Assembly: GCA_017474235.1 (NCBI GenBank) | Contig: JAFVIB010000004.1 | Location: 1-64,000 of the forward strand | DNA length: 64,000 bases | DNA from: Alistipes sp. | GTDB lineage: Bacteria > Bacteroidota > Bacteroidia > Bacteroidales > Rikenellaceae | Direction: 5' to 3' | In this document: one piece after another, positions 43,646 to 52,124 of the stretch | How positions within the stretch are numbered: the first letter of the stretch is position 1 | Layout: each line of letters opens with the position of its first letter | The notes under the pieces: model-generated | The model's database searches: none | What the model saw: only the letters and a program-made list of their open reading frames with translations | Told to the model about the DNA's origin: nothing | Program-made: the position numbers and the translations under genes

Positions 43646-44248
43646 TTACCGTAACTTGTGAGATATAAGCGACATAAACTCCTCACGAGTACGATGATCT
43701 GAGAGGAATATACCGGTAAAGGCAGATGTTGTGGTTGCAGAGTCCTGCTTCTCAACACCGCGCATCTGCATACAGGTATGTGAAGCCTCGATAACCACAG
43801 CGACACCAAGCGGATTAAGAGCCTCCTGAATAGAGTCTCGAATCTGAACGGTAAGTCGCTCCTGCACCTGAAGGCGTCGAGCAAAACACTCTACAACGCG
43901 GGCAATCTTGCTCAGACCGGTAATCTTTCCATTTGGAATATATGCCACATGAGCCTTTCCGATAAAAGGCAACATATGGTGCTCACAAACCGAGAAAATC
44001 TCAATATCTTTAACAAGCACCATCTGGCGATACTCCTCATTAAACATCGCCGAGCGGATAATCTCGATTGGGTCCTCATTATAACCCTTTGTAAGAAAAG
44101 ACCACGCCTTTGCAACGCGCATCGGTGTCTTTACAAGACCTTCACGCTCAGGGTCCTCTCCCAAAAGCTTAAGAACCTCTTTATAGTGATAGGCGAGCTT
44201 TTCGAGCGTTGCCTCATCAAACTTATCCTCTCTCTTATAATTCTCCAT
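43646..44248 (-). CDS. folE: GTP cyclohydrolase I
   Basis: 200 residues. Makes dihydroneopterin triphosphate from GTP for folate. The Zn site lies in [21 protein letters not shown], with QERLTVQI and MQMRGV further on. The 5' end overlaps the rdgB stop by 14 nt. Last gene of a minus-strand run from the HAD gene or the barrel gene down. Confidence 0.95.
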   Translation of the reverse strand: MENYKREDKFDEATLEKLAYHYKEVLKLLGEDPEREGLVKTPMRVAKAWSFLTKGYNEDPIEIIRSAMFNEEYRQMVLVKDIEIFSVCEHHMLPFIGKAHVAYIPNGKITGLSKIARVVECFARRLQVQERLTVQIRDSIQEALNPLGVAVVIEASHTCMQMRGVEKQDSATTTSAFTGIFLSDHRTREEFMSLISHKLR

Positions 44249-44819
44249 TCTTCAAAAATTTTACAAGTTCTGCCACAGCACGACCTCTGTGCGATATTGC
44301 ATTTTTAGCCTCTGCCGACATCTGCGCAAAGGTAATAATTTCTCCCGAAGGTACAAAAAGCGGGTCATAACCAAAGCCCTCGGCACCACACTCCTCTTCT
44401 GCAATAGTTCCCTCAACGCGACCCTCAAAAGTGTACTCTTTGCCGCCCAAAATAAGGGCAATAACCGTTCTAAATCTGGCTGTACGCTCTGTAACGCCTT
44501 CAAGATTTTTAAGCAACAGGCGGTTGTTGGCTGCAAAGTCGTGACCATCTGTCGCATAGCGGGCAGAGTGAACCCCCGGGGCACCATTCAATGCATCCAC
44601 CTCTAAACCCGTATCGTCGGCAAAACAGTCTGCTCCGGTCTTCTCAAAGACATATCGAGCCTTCTGGAGTGCATTTTCCTCCAAAGTATCTGCCGTCTCA
44701 GGAATATCTTCAGTAATACCGCACTCACGGAGTGTCACAAGTGTAAACTCTTCGCCCAAAACAGCCTGCACCTCACTGAGTTTATGGGCATTATTGGTGG
44801 CAAAAATAATCTTTCTCAT
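44235..44819 (-). CDS. rdgB: Non-canonical purine NTP pyrophosphatase (RdgB/HAM1)
   Basis: 194 residues. Hydrolyses ITP/XTP/dITP to monophosphates. [12 protein letters not shown] at 5-16 is the substrate-binding signature, with [22 protein letters not shown] and GYDPLFVP in order and SHRGRA at the end. ATG directly abuts the stop of the upstream lipoprotein gene. Coupled with folE. Confidence 0.95.
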   Translation of the reverse strand: MRKIIFATNNAHKLSEVQAVLGEEFTLVTLRECGITEDIPETADTLEENALQKARYVFEKTGADCFADDTGLEVDALNGAPGVHSARYATDGHDFAANNRLLLKNLEGVTERTARFRTVIALILGGKEYTFEGRVEGTIAEEECGAEGFGYDPLFVPSGEIITFAQMSAEAKNAISHRGRAVAELVKFLKNGEL

Positions 44820-45566
44820 CTATTTATAAATCACAATATCATCTATTCTGTATGGAGAGGATGCAGCACCTACAACCTCTGTCGTAAAGGCGTGTATAAC
44901 ACTGTTGCTGGAATCCTTATATGTAATATCTATCTCTCCCTCACAGAGTTTTCCGTTTTTGAAGATAAGCGGAGCTTGCAGGTTTGTCACAAAGTCGATA
45001 ACATAACCCTTTCCATCCTCCTTGCCGGCACAAGATACAGTAACATCTATGCTGTTATTGCTCGAATATAGATATGACATATCGCAATTTACAACAGCAT
45101 CACTTTGTGTGTGTTTGTAGCTAAATGCACCCTTTTCGCCCTCTTTTCCGATAAAAGTACCTACAAGCTTTTTAGTGCTGCCTTTTGTCGTGTATCTCTC
45201 GGAATATAACACCCAAACTCCTCCCTCTTCGAGCCTTTTTCCTTTGGTCTCGATTGTATATTCTGTGTATGTATAGGTTGAGATATTCTCTCTCAAGACA
45301 ACTTTATCTTCAAACACATTGACACTATAATTATCGCTCAACAAGAAACTCTCCTTCATAACCTCTAAAGCCTCTTTGTTGTTGCTTAACACTATATCAC
45401 TATAGACTGCAAAATTTCCGTAATAATAGGCACTATATACGCTTGAATAGACTCTGTGCCACAACATCTTTTTGCTTCCATTCGGATCGCGTTCTGTTCC
45501 CTCGCCAACTTTACACCCCACAAGGGTCATTAAAGCCAATATGGCAACCAATATATATCTTTTCAT
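44820..45566 (-). CDS. Hypothetical lipoprotein
   Basis: About 248 residues from ATG 45566. The N-terminus MKRYILVAILALMTLVGC is a lipoprotein signal with Cys at 18. The mature part is beta-rich and soluble. No family recognised. It sits in the operon between an outer-membrane barrel protein and rdgB. Confidence 0.75.
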   Translation of the reverse strand: MKRYILVAILALMTLVGCKVGEGTERDPNGSKKMLWHRVYSSVYSAYYYGNFAVYSDIVLSNNKEALEVMKESFLLSDNYSVNVFEDKVVLRENISTYTYTEYTIETKGKRLEEGGVWVLYSERYTTKGSTKKLVGTFIGKEGEKGAFSYKHTQSDAVVNCDMSYLYSSNNSIDVTVSCAGKEDGKGYVIDFVTNLQAPLIFKNGKLCEGEIDITYKDSSNSVIHAFTTEVVGAASSPYRIDDIVIYK

Positions 45567-45577
45567 AGCCACTCCTC

Positions 45578-46258
45578 CTACTTTTTACCTTTTCTTGCTG
45601 CATCAAAACGATAACCGATGCCTATACGACCAAAACCACCTATACCGCAACCAAGCTCTGCAAAACCAAAGAGTTTGCGCCCAAAAGTACATCCGATAAG
45701 TGTAAAATCAACCCACGGTACCACCTCTTCAGAAAAGACAACACCTAAAGAGACCGATGAATAGAGCTGCACCTTCTCCCTATAGAGATAGACAAAACGA
45801 GCTGTCGGCATTACTGCGACGGCATAATCGCTTCTATCCTCAATCTTGCTGTTATCTATACTATTACGACGCGACTGCGTAACGGCTGCAAATGTAGCCG
45901 TTGCTCCAAACTGAAACCAACGACGCGAATGGTATGTATAACTGAGCGAATAGACACCTGTAAAGTAGGCATCTGTCAGATATGTATCTGCTTGTGCAAG
46001 ATTTTGATCAAAACGGTCGCTGGTCTTATTTTCGTAATCTACTTCTGTTCCGGGCATCAGAAATCTATCCAAAAACAACCCTGTCACAAAAGAGCCTGTA
46101 CCTACACCCACACGAAAATCGTGCATATCTACCCTCTTTGGTATTACGCGGGTAATCTTTACGGTATTATCCTCCGGATTGTGCTCTACCGTACGCTGTT
46201 GAGCCGAAACAGTGCCGACTATAAGAAGCGTAAATAAAAGTAATCTGAGTCTCTTCAT
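45578..46258 (-). CDS. Hypothetical outer-membrane beta-barrel protein
   Basis: 226 residues, signal peptide MKRLRLLLFTLLIVGTVSAQ. Alternating strands (YSLSYTYHSRRWFQFGATATF, LYSSVSLGVVF) and the terminal GIGYRF fit a small outer-membrane barrel. Followed 12 nt later by the lipoprotein gene. Confidence 0.75.
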   Translation of the reverse strand: MKRLRLLLFTLLIVGTVSAQQRTVEHNPEDNTVKITRVIPKRVDMHDFRVGVGTGSFVTGLFLDRFLMPGTEVDYENKTSDRFDQNLAQADTYLTDAYFTGVYSLSYTYHSRRWFQFGATATFAAVTQSRRNSIDNSKIEDRSDYAVAVMPTARFVYLYREKVQLYSSVSLGVVFSEEVVPWVDFTLIGCTFGRKLFGFAELGCGIGGFGRIGIGYRFDAARKGKK

Positions 46259-46282
46259 AACCTAATAATTTATATTAAGAGG

Positions 46283-46305
46283 CTGTTTAAAATTTATTTA
46301 AACAG
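46283..46305 (-). terminator. Hairpin after HAD gene
   Basis: CTGTTTAAA (46283-46291) with TTTAAACAG (46297-46305). No good T-run on the minus strand, so perhaps only partial termination. Confidence 0.4.
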
Positions 46306-46308
46306 TTT

Positions 46309-47157
46309 CTAAACCTTTGCTATCTCAAGTTGCTCGACATTGTAATCGGCAACACACTTATCTATAACAGCCTTCACTACCGTATCTATCTCTGAGCCGG
46401 CACTATAATCTGCCGGACAGACATGGTTTACTCTATTATCACGAATAAGGGTGTTCATCTCTGCCCTCTTGCTCTTATCCTTCGGATTATAGACAGCTAT
46501 AGAGTGACCACCAAAGTTCTTCACAAGACGCATACACGGAATATCTGTCGTTCCATCACCCACATATATCATACGCGAGAATGGCACAGGACGAGACTTC
46601 TCCTCCATATACTTATTTACCTGCTTGGTGTCGAAAACACTCTCTACTCCCTTGTTGATTTTGAAGATAAACTGTGTCTTGTTTGTATAGTTTACCGCCA
46701 CTGCGGGCCAGTAGGCAATACCATCTACATTATAGAGGAATGAGCAGGCATATATCTTCTGAAAACGATCTGCAATAGCTGTTCCCTCAATAATCTCCTT
46801 CAGACCCGAAGAGTTTATATAGTGAACAATCTTTACTCCGCGCTCTGCACCGTAACTATTCACCCTGTCAAACCACTCTAATACCCCCGGATATAACTTC
46901 ACATCACGACCACACTCCTGAAAAGCCTCACGACGCAGAGATATACCCTTAGCCTGTGCCTCACGAATCATCAAAGCCATATAGGTAAGAATCTGATCTG
47001 CATCCTGCTCCTCGGCAAGGTCGTTTGCCTCACTCCAAAACTCCTTATTACTCTTTCCAATAGCCGGAATAAAGTTATACTCCTGCATATTTCCGGCAGC
47101 CAAAGTACCGTCAAAATCATAAATAAGGGCAATTGTAAATTTATAATTATTCTCCAT
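46309..47157 (-). CDS. HAD-superfamily hydrolase
   Basis: 282 residues. Motif I YDFDGTLAAG at about 13-22, motif II INSSG near 113, and motif III/IV VGDGTTDIPCM near 200-211. Aspartate-nucleophile phosphatase of unknown substrate. TAACTTTG (47165-47172, minus) ends only 7 nt before the ATG, so the leader would be very short. Confidence 0.88.
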   Translation of the reverse strand: MENNYKFTIALIYDFDGTLAAGNMQEYNFIPAIGKSNKEFWSEANDLAEEQDADQILTYMALMIREAQAKGISLRREAFQECGRDVKLYPGVLEWFDRVNSYGAERGVKIVHYINSSGLKEIIEGTAIADRFQKIYACSFLYNVDGIAYWPAVAVNYTNKTQFIFKINKGVESVFDTKQVNKYMEEKSRPVPFSRMIYVGDGTTDIPCMRLVKNFGGHSIAVYNPKDKSKRAEMNTLIRDNRVNHVCPADYSAGSEIDTVVKAVIDKCVADYNVEQLEIAKV

Positions 47158-47218
47158 AGTACCACAAAGTTAGTAATTTTCACTATTTTTGCATAGTGAA
47201 GAATAAATTTTTTTGATT

Positions 47219-47755
47219 ATGGAATTAAAAGAAGTTCTCAAAACACGCCGTTCAGTACGCCGATTCTCTCCAACAGAGGTTTCGAGAGAGATTTTGCTTA
47301 ATATTGTAAATCAAGCTCTTACAGCTCCTTCATCACGAAATATGCGAACCACTCGCTTTATTATCGTAGATGATAAGCCAACTCTTGAAAAGCTCGCAAA
47401 GATGCGCGACTATGGCTCTGAGTTTATGAAGGATGCCACAGCGGCAATTATCGTAGCTGCCGATACTACAAAGACCGACCTTTGGCGAGAGAATTGCGCC
47501 ATTAGTGCAACTATTCTGCAGCTTGCTGTTGTAGATGCAGGTCTTGCCTCTTGTTGGGTACATATCGGCGGCAGACCACGCTTGAAAGATAATCCTGAGG
47601 GAGAGCAGGCAGAGGAGTATATCCGCACATTTATTGATATTCCGGCAGATTGGTCGCTCGAGTGCGCCATTGCTCTCGGATATTCAGACTATACCCCAAA
47701 ACCACTACCGGAACACGACGATAGCGGCTCTATTATTTGGCATACCAGAGAGTAA
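47219..47755 (+). CDS. Nitroreductase-family protein
   Basis: About 178 residues from ATG 47219. ELKEVLKTRRSVRRFSP and ALTAPSSRNMRTTRF are the family's FMN-binding starts, and ILQLAVVDAGLASCWVHIG is the central helix. FMN oxidoreductase of unknown substrate. -7 TATTTTTG at 47184-47191. Distinct from the nitroreductase at 21.6 kb. Confidence 0.87.
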   Translation: MELKEVLKTRRSVRRFSPTEVSREILLNIVNQALTAPSSRNMRTTRFIIVDDKPTLEKLAKMRDYGSEFMKDATAAIIVAADTTKTDLWRENCAISATILQLAVVDAGLASCWVHIGGRPRLKDNPEGEQAEEYIRTFIDIPADWSLECAIALGYSDYTPKPLPEHDDSGSIIWHTRE

Positions 47756-47821
47756 GAAACAGTTTCTAAATCATACAATATAGAACATAATCTTTGCGTT
47801 ACTTTATAAAACAGAGAGATT

Positions 47822-48385
47822 ATGAGAAAATTTATCCTTTTTATAGCCATTTTTGCGCTGTTTTCACCTATCAACTCTTCGGCACAAAGTTGGCTAAAAA
47901 ATCGCACTGTGGGGGCTGTAGAGGTAGAGTTAGGTGTCGGTCTTGCTACGGCAGCCAATAATATCAGCCACTTCGGAAAAACACGCGCCGGAGTAGATGT
48001 CAATGCAGAGGTAAGATACAACTTCAGCAAAGTTCCTGTAGATTTGGGTCTCTACTTCTCGTTGTGTACCTTCAAGAGGGGCGTGCAGATAGGCGATACA
48101 GCAAAAAGTTATAATTTTGATAGCCAAAATCTGCTTGTCACATCCGATTATAACCTCTTTCAGGGGCGATTGGCATCACTCTTTGTTGGTGCCGGAGCCG
48201 GTGTTGCGTGGAGTTCACTTACAAAGGATAGTAGCAGATATGGCTTTAACTTCTGCGTAATGCCACGAGTCGGTGTCGAATTATCACAACATATAAGGAT
48301 AACAGCCGCCTATAAGTTCTATGAAAAGGCTAATAACCACCTTGTTATCAGCCTCGGCTATGCCTTCGGTGGCGGAAAGAGATAG
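47822..48385 (+). CDS. Hypothetical outer-membrane protein
   Basis: 187 residues with signal peptide (MRKFILFIAIFALFSPINSSAQ). Beta-barrel pattern: EVRYNFSKVPVDLGLYFSL, FVGAGAGVAWSS, and a terminal LVISLGYAFGGGKR. Similar in type to the OmpA/outer-membrane-protein beta-barrel group. 66 bp after the nitroreductase. Confidence 0.75.
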   Translation: MRKFILFIAIFALFSPINSSAQSWLKNRTVGAVEVELGVGLATAANNISHFGKTRAGVDVNAEVRYNFSKVPVDLGLYFSLCTFKRGVQIGDTAKSYNFDSQNLLVTSDYNLFQGRLASLFVGAGAGVAWSSLTKDSSRYGFNFCVMPRVGVELSQHIRITAAYKFYEKANNHLVISLGYAFGGGKR

Positions 48386-48420
48386 CCTCGATAAAGATAT
48401 TTAAGAACACTAAATAAAAG

Positions 48421-48453
48421 AGCCGTAGAAATTTAGACTTTCTACGGCTTTTG
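48421..48453. terminator. Convergent terminator
   Basis: 11-bp stem AGCCGTAGAAA (48421-48431) with TTTCTACGGCT (48439-48449), then TTTG. Between the barrel gene and the fimbrillin-like gene. Confidence 0.8.
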
Positions 48454-48456
48454 TAT

Positions 48457-50058
48457 TTATTCTTTTATACAACGCACAGGAAGACCAAGTGCATGTTGTT
48501 TACTAGAAAAATTCACATTGTCTTTATAAAATAGAAATGTTTTTCCGGCATCTGCGGTCCAATACTCTCCCCACTCATCTCTTGCATTAGCTACAGAGTG
48601 ACACCACTCCATAGAATGACTCTTTTCAAATCCTCCATCTACCCAACCACAAGCAGGAAGGAAAACTTTAGCTGTACCCGCAGATTCTATAGATGTTGCA
48701 CCTGAGAACCAACGTCCTCTTTGTGCTTGATGATAAGTCCAATCTGAGGAATTTGCACTGAGTTTTGTCATATCTCCCCCGCTAGCAACACGCCAACCAC
48801 TCGGACAAGGGTCATATTCAGTCTTTTCATTTGTCCATAGATTATTGTTTATCTCCTCTTCATTCAACCAACCATCGTATTTTCCATAAAAGTAAGATAT
48901 ATATGTATTACTCATCTCTTCGCTCTGAGCTATATCTAAAGAAAAAGGTCCTATCTCTACATTATGAGGATCTTCCCACGGCTCATCAGGATCTCCATCA
49001 CCGTAGTATCCCTGTCCATACTTACGACCCCACTGGAAATATCGACCGTATTGGTGTCCTTTTGAGGTGGCACTTGCAGGCTTATAGCCGCAATTAATAG
49101 GTGCCCAAACCTGCTCTCCTACCTGAATACCATGCCCAAAATAGAGCTTTTTACCATCCTGTACCTCTATATACTCATCACTTTGAGGAGTATAACATAC
49201 TGCCGGCATCTTAAGTATGCGACCTGCCTCTACAATCTTTGCCTCATTTGTACGCACAATGCGCTTATTTCCCTCATTATCAGTAATAATGACCGTCAGA
49301 TGATATCCTTCATCAGATGTTGTCGCAGGGAGTGTAAGCAGGAACTCTGTAGGCGTCTGTTGTAAAGTAATACCTGTACCACAATTCAGACGAAGATATT
49401 TTTCAGCCTCGCCGGAGCCTGAGAGTTTAAGGGAGTGGTTGCTGCTATCTGTATCAAATAACACCTTACCGGCTCCGCTAATGGCAAGATTACTCGTCAG
49501 CTCAATAGAAACAATCTGTTCGTTTGATCCGGTTAGTTGCAATTTAAATACTCCAAAGAGATTTTTTAATTGCAGAGTCTCATCACTGCCGGCAGCCCGA
49601 TAACCTGCCATTGGAGCAGCTCCTAAACCGAAACTACCCGACTTCCACGACTGCTCTAAAGGGGCAGTATAACAAAATTCACCATTTGAAAATGTAACCC
49701 ACTCATAAGGATAGAAGGCTTCTGTTGCTGCAGCTCTATCAAATTCTACAGCATTACTACTTGTACATACAAAAAGACCATTACCATCTCCTGTGGTACT
49801 GTCTAAAGTAAACTCAAATAGTTTCTCCCCCTGCATCACCGCTAAACGGTCACCTTCACTCCATAGTACAGGATATGAGGTCTTACCATCTACAGTAGTA
49901 GGTAAGCCGAGTTCACTTCTACTTCTATTCTCGTTTTGAATTGTAACAGAAATGGTTACAATAGGTTGCTCTGTACCAACCTCAAAATTTGTATCACTAT
50001 GCTCACATGCCATAAAAAGAGATGTGAGTAGCACAAATAGATAGTATCTCTGTTTCAT
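48457..50058 (-). CDS. Fimbrillin-like lipoprotein with FISUMP domain
   Basis: About 533 residues from ATG 50058. Lipoprotein signal MKQRYYLFVLLTSLFMAC. The N-terminal two thirds is a fimbrillin-type fold (YPVLWSEGDRLAVMQG, FYPYEWVTFSNGEFCYTAP, LKNLFGVFKLQLTG). The last third is a FISUMP-type domain (WAPINCGYKP, YFQWGRKYGQGY, CPSGWRVASGGDMTKL, PACGWVDG, YWTAD, LPVRCIKE). Surface-exposed, perhaps a minor pilus or tip protein. Follows a 48-aa ORF by overlap with its possible upstream start. Confidence 0.85.
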   Translation of the reverse strand: MKQRYYLFVLLTSLFMACEHSDTNFEVGTEQPIVTISVTIQNENRSRSELGLPTTVDGKTSYPVLWSEGDRLAVMQGEKLFEFTLDSTTGDGNGLFVCTSSNAVEFDRAAATEAFYPYEWVTFSNGEFCYTAPLEQSWKSGSFGLGAAPMAGYRAAGSDETLQLKNLFGVFKLQLTGSNEQIVSIELTSNLAISGAGKVLFDTDSSNHSLKLSGSGEAEKYLRLNCGTGITLQQTPTEFLLTLPATTSDEGYHLTVIITDNEGNKRIVRTNEAKIVEAGRILKMPAVCYTPQSDEYIEVQDGKKLYFGHGIQVGEQVWAPINCGYKPASATSKGHQYGRYFQWGRKYGQGYYGDGDPDEPWEDPHNVEIGPFSLDIAQSEEMSNTYISYFYGKYDGWLNEEEINNNLWTNEKTEYDPCPSGWRVASGGDMTKLSANSSDWTYHQAQRGRWFSGATSIESAGTAKVFLPACGWVDGGFEKSHSMEWCHSVANARDEWGEYWTADAGKTFLFYKDNVNFSSKQHALGLPVRCIKE

Positions 50059-50069
50059 ATCTCTTATTT

Positions 50070-50216
50070 TTACCATACACCTTCATCTTCAACATAACTA
50101 TCGGTTGTAACATAACCATTACTTCCCGATATTGTAAAACCTTGCTCAGTAACAAATTTTATACATTCAATCTGTGGAGCCTCATATAATAAGGCGTAAA
50201 TACATCTCTCTTTCAT
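50070..50216 (-). CDS. Small ORF upstream of fimbrillin gene, 48 aa
   Basis: MKERCIYALLYEAPQIECIK ... ending YVEDEGVW. Pattern: YEAPQIE-x-I, then EQGF-x-ISGSNGY. Small ORFs of this shape (Y-x-P-x-IE ... E-x-GF-x-x-S) lie near fimbrillin-type genes in other Bacteroidales (recollection). No signal peptide; function unknown. The stop lies 12 nt before the lipoprotein ATG. It is not a fragment of the downstream gene. Confidence 0.55.
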   Translation of the reverse strand: MKERCIYALLYEAPQIECIKFVTEQGFTISGSNGYVTTDSYVEDEGVW

Positions 50217-50303
50217 ATCTGCGTTGTTATTATTTATACATCATTGCACAAATATATTAAAAAATTAATAATCTACAAAATAAATTAACACTTCTTTTAT
50301 TTC

Positions 50304-50805
50304 ATTGCACCCATTTTATCATCAGGATTTGCACTCCGCTCATAGTTTGCACCATTTTATCGTCAAAATAGTGCAAATACAACGCTGCGATTAAGCCGAG
50401 GGGAGCAGCAGTCGCACACCGTAGGTGCAAAAGGCGAAAATTGAAAGCGGGAGTTTGCTCACAGATTTTCATTTTCGGCTTTTGAGGTGCTTGCACTGCG
50501 ACTAATACTACCGAGGCGTAGCAGTGAAGGGTCATCAAAGATGAGCCAACGCTCGGGTAATTCCCCTACAGCACTATGCTCACACTTTGCACCCTTTTTA
50601 TCGTCAGGATTTGCACTCCGCTCATAGTTTGCACCATTTTATCGTCAGAGTTTGCACTCTGATACTTTCTTGCACTCATCTTGTTGTCAGAACGCGGTAG
50701 ATACAACGCTCGCCCTATAAAAACAGCGATGGGCTGTACTTGAAGTACTGCCCATTGCTGATTTTTAGGGTAGCGGCAGTAGATAGCCGCGTTATCACAA
50801 CAAAA
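50304..50805. repeat. Composite intergenic repeat, copy C, abutting nadA
   Basis: Largest copy. Five degenerate units of about 41 bp (50304, 50345, 50588, 50629, 50670) in two groups, each beginning TTGCAC and containing CATTTTATCGTCA. Between the groups is a long imperfect palindrome (50391-50510; outer GTCGCA/TGCGAC). Then a hairpin at about 50726-50763 (CAGCGATGGGC / GCCCATTGCTG, GTACT tip), then GCGGCAGTAGATAGCCGCG-TTATCACAACAAAA joining the nadA stop. Bases 50217-50303 are plain A+T-rich DNA. Confidence 0.75.
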
Positions 50806-51741
50806 TTAGATGGATATCATATTAAGAATAGATCTCTCTGCTGCTTTTCGAGTATCTTCATCCAGAACAATCTCTGGAGATTCGTTTTCGAGGCAAGAGA
50901 TGATATTTTCGAGGGTGACCATCTTCATATAGCGACATTCATTGCATACACAGGTAGAGTCGATAGGTGGAGCGGGAATAAAGCTCTTTTGAGGGTATTT
51001 TCGGCGCATTTCAGAGAGGATACCGGACTCGGTTACCACAATAAACTCTGAAGCCTCAGAATTGCCGCAATAATCAAGAATGCCGGCGGTTGAGCCTACA
51101 TAGTCGGCAACAGCAGCAACTGTAGCCTTACACTCAGGGTGTACAACGACCTTTGCCTCAGGATGCTCTTTTTTAAGCTCTAAAATCTTCTCTAAAGAGA
51201 ACTCTTCGTGGACATGGCAGGCACCATTCCACAGAACGATATTATCTCGACCTGTAATCTTCTTTATATAGCCGCCAAGGTTACGGTCGGGAGCGAAGAT
51301 GATAGGCTGTTCAGCAGGGATACTCTCAACGACCTGCAAGGCATTTGAAGAGGTGCAGCAGATATCGGTAAGAGCTTTAACACCTACGGTTGTATTTACA
51401 TAAGAGACGACGAGATGGTTTGGATATTGAGCCTTGAAGGCTGCAAATTCAATCGCATCGCACGACTCTGCCAAAGAGCAACCTGCTTCAGGGTTTGGAA
51501 TGAGCACTTTTTTATCTGGCGAGAGTACCTTTGCAGTCTCCGCCATAAAGTGAACACCGGCAAAGAGGATAATTTTAGAATTAATCTCTTTAGCCTTTAC
51601 AGATAGAGCGAGTGAGTCGCCCAAAAAGTCTGCAACAGATTGTACTTCAGGAGTGGTGTAATAGTGAGCAAGGATGACGGCATCTTTCTCTTTTTTGAGT
51701 TGCTCGATACGCTGAATGAGCGCGTCGGAATTATTAACCAT
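50806..51741 (-). CDS. nadA: Quinolinate synthase
   Basis: 311 residues. Condenses iminoaspartate (from NadB) with dihydroxyacetone phosphate to quinolinate. A 4Fe-4S enzyme: Cys near 87 (EAGCSLAE), 173 (NGACHVHEE) and the C-terminal CVCNECRYMKM. HYYTTPEVQ near residue 26 and VHPECK are catalytic. Normal length. Not adjacent to nadB, which is 47 kb away. Its stop is touched by composite repeat C; upstream is the oriC-like region. Confidence 0.95.
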   Translation of the reverse strand: MVNNSDALIQRIEQLKKEKDAVILAHYYTTPEVQSVADFLGDSLALSVKAKEINSKIILFAGVHFMAETAKVLSPDKKVLIPNPEAGCSLAESCDAIEFAAFKAQYPNHLVVSYVNTTVGVKALTDICCTSSNALQVVESIPAEQPIIFAPDRNLGGYIKKITGRDNIVLWNGACHVHEEFSLEKILELKKEHPEAKVVVHPECKATVAAVADYVGSTAGILDYCGNSEASEFIVVTESGILSEMRRKYPQKSFIPAPPIDSTCVCNECRYMKMVTLENIISCLENESPEIVLDEDTRKAAERSILNMISI

Positions 51742-51761
51742 AGGGCTGCTATTTTTGTTAT

Positions 51762-52124
51762 TATTTAAATTCTTAATTATAAATAAATATAGTAAAATAT
51801 ATAGTAAACAATAATAATAAAGGCTGTTGAAAGTGTTGGTAACTTTTTCTGAAAAATTTTAATGTTACTATCTTTTAGCAACTATTTTTTTCAGTCTCTA
51901 TAACTTGCTGAGAGCGAGCCTTAAGAGAAAAGTTTTCAACAGATGTTAATAGATGTTTTCAACAAATAAACAGCTATTTTTATCAACAATCCCAATTAAC
52001 AAAAGTGGTAAAAGATGTTGGTAAATTTTGAAAACTTTTTCACTTTTCAACTCTTCGACATTACCGATAAAGTTATCAACTTTTACTGACAGAAAATCAA
52101 CATATTTTCATCAGCTTTTCAACA
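51762..52124. other. Candidate replication origin (oriC)
   Basis: The 355-bp gap between nadA and mrp. Left part (51762-51820) is almost pure A+T, as an unwinding element. Right part has clustered DnaA-box-like 9-mers: TTTTCAACA (51933, 51956, 52116), TTATCAACA (51980), TTTTCAACT (52044), TTATCAACT (52073), and inverted TGTTGAAAG (51825) and TGTTGGTAA (51834, 52016). All differ from TTATCCACA at one to three positions and most share TTWTCAAC. The last lies in the mrp 3' end. No promoter or ORF explains it. Confidence 0.5.

Noticed and set aside
50304..50710. Tandem 41-bp units suggested a CRISPR array
   Set aside because: Units are contiguous, degenerate, without spacers, and no cas genes are near.
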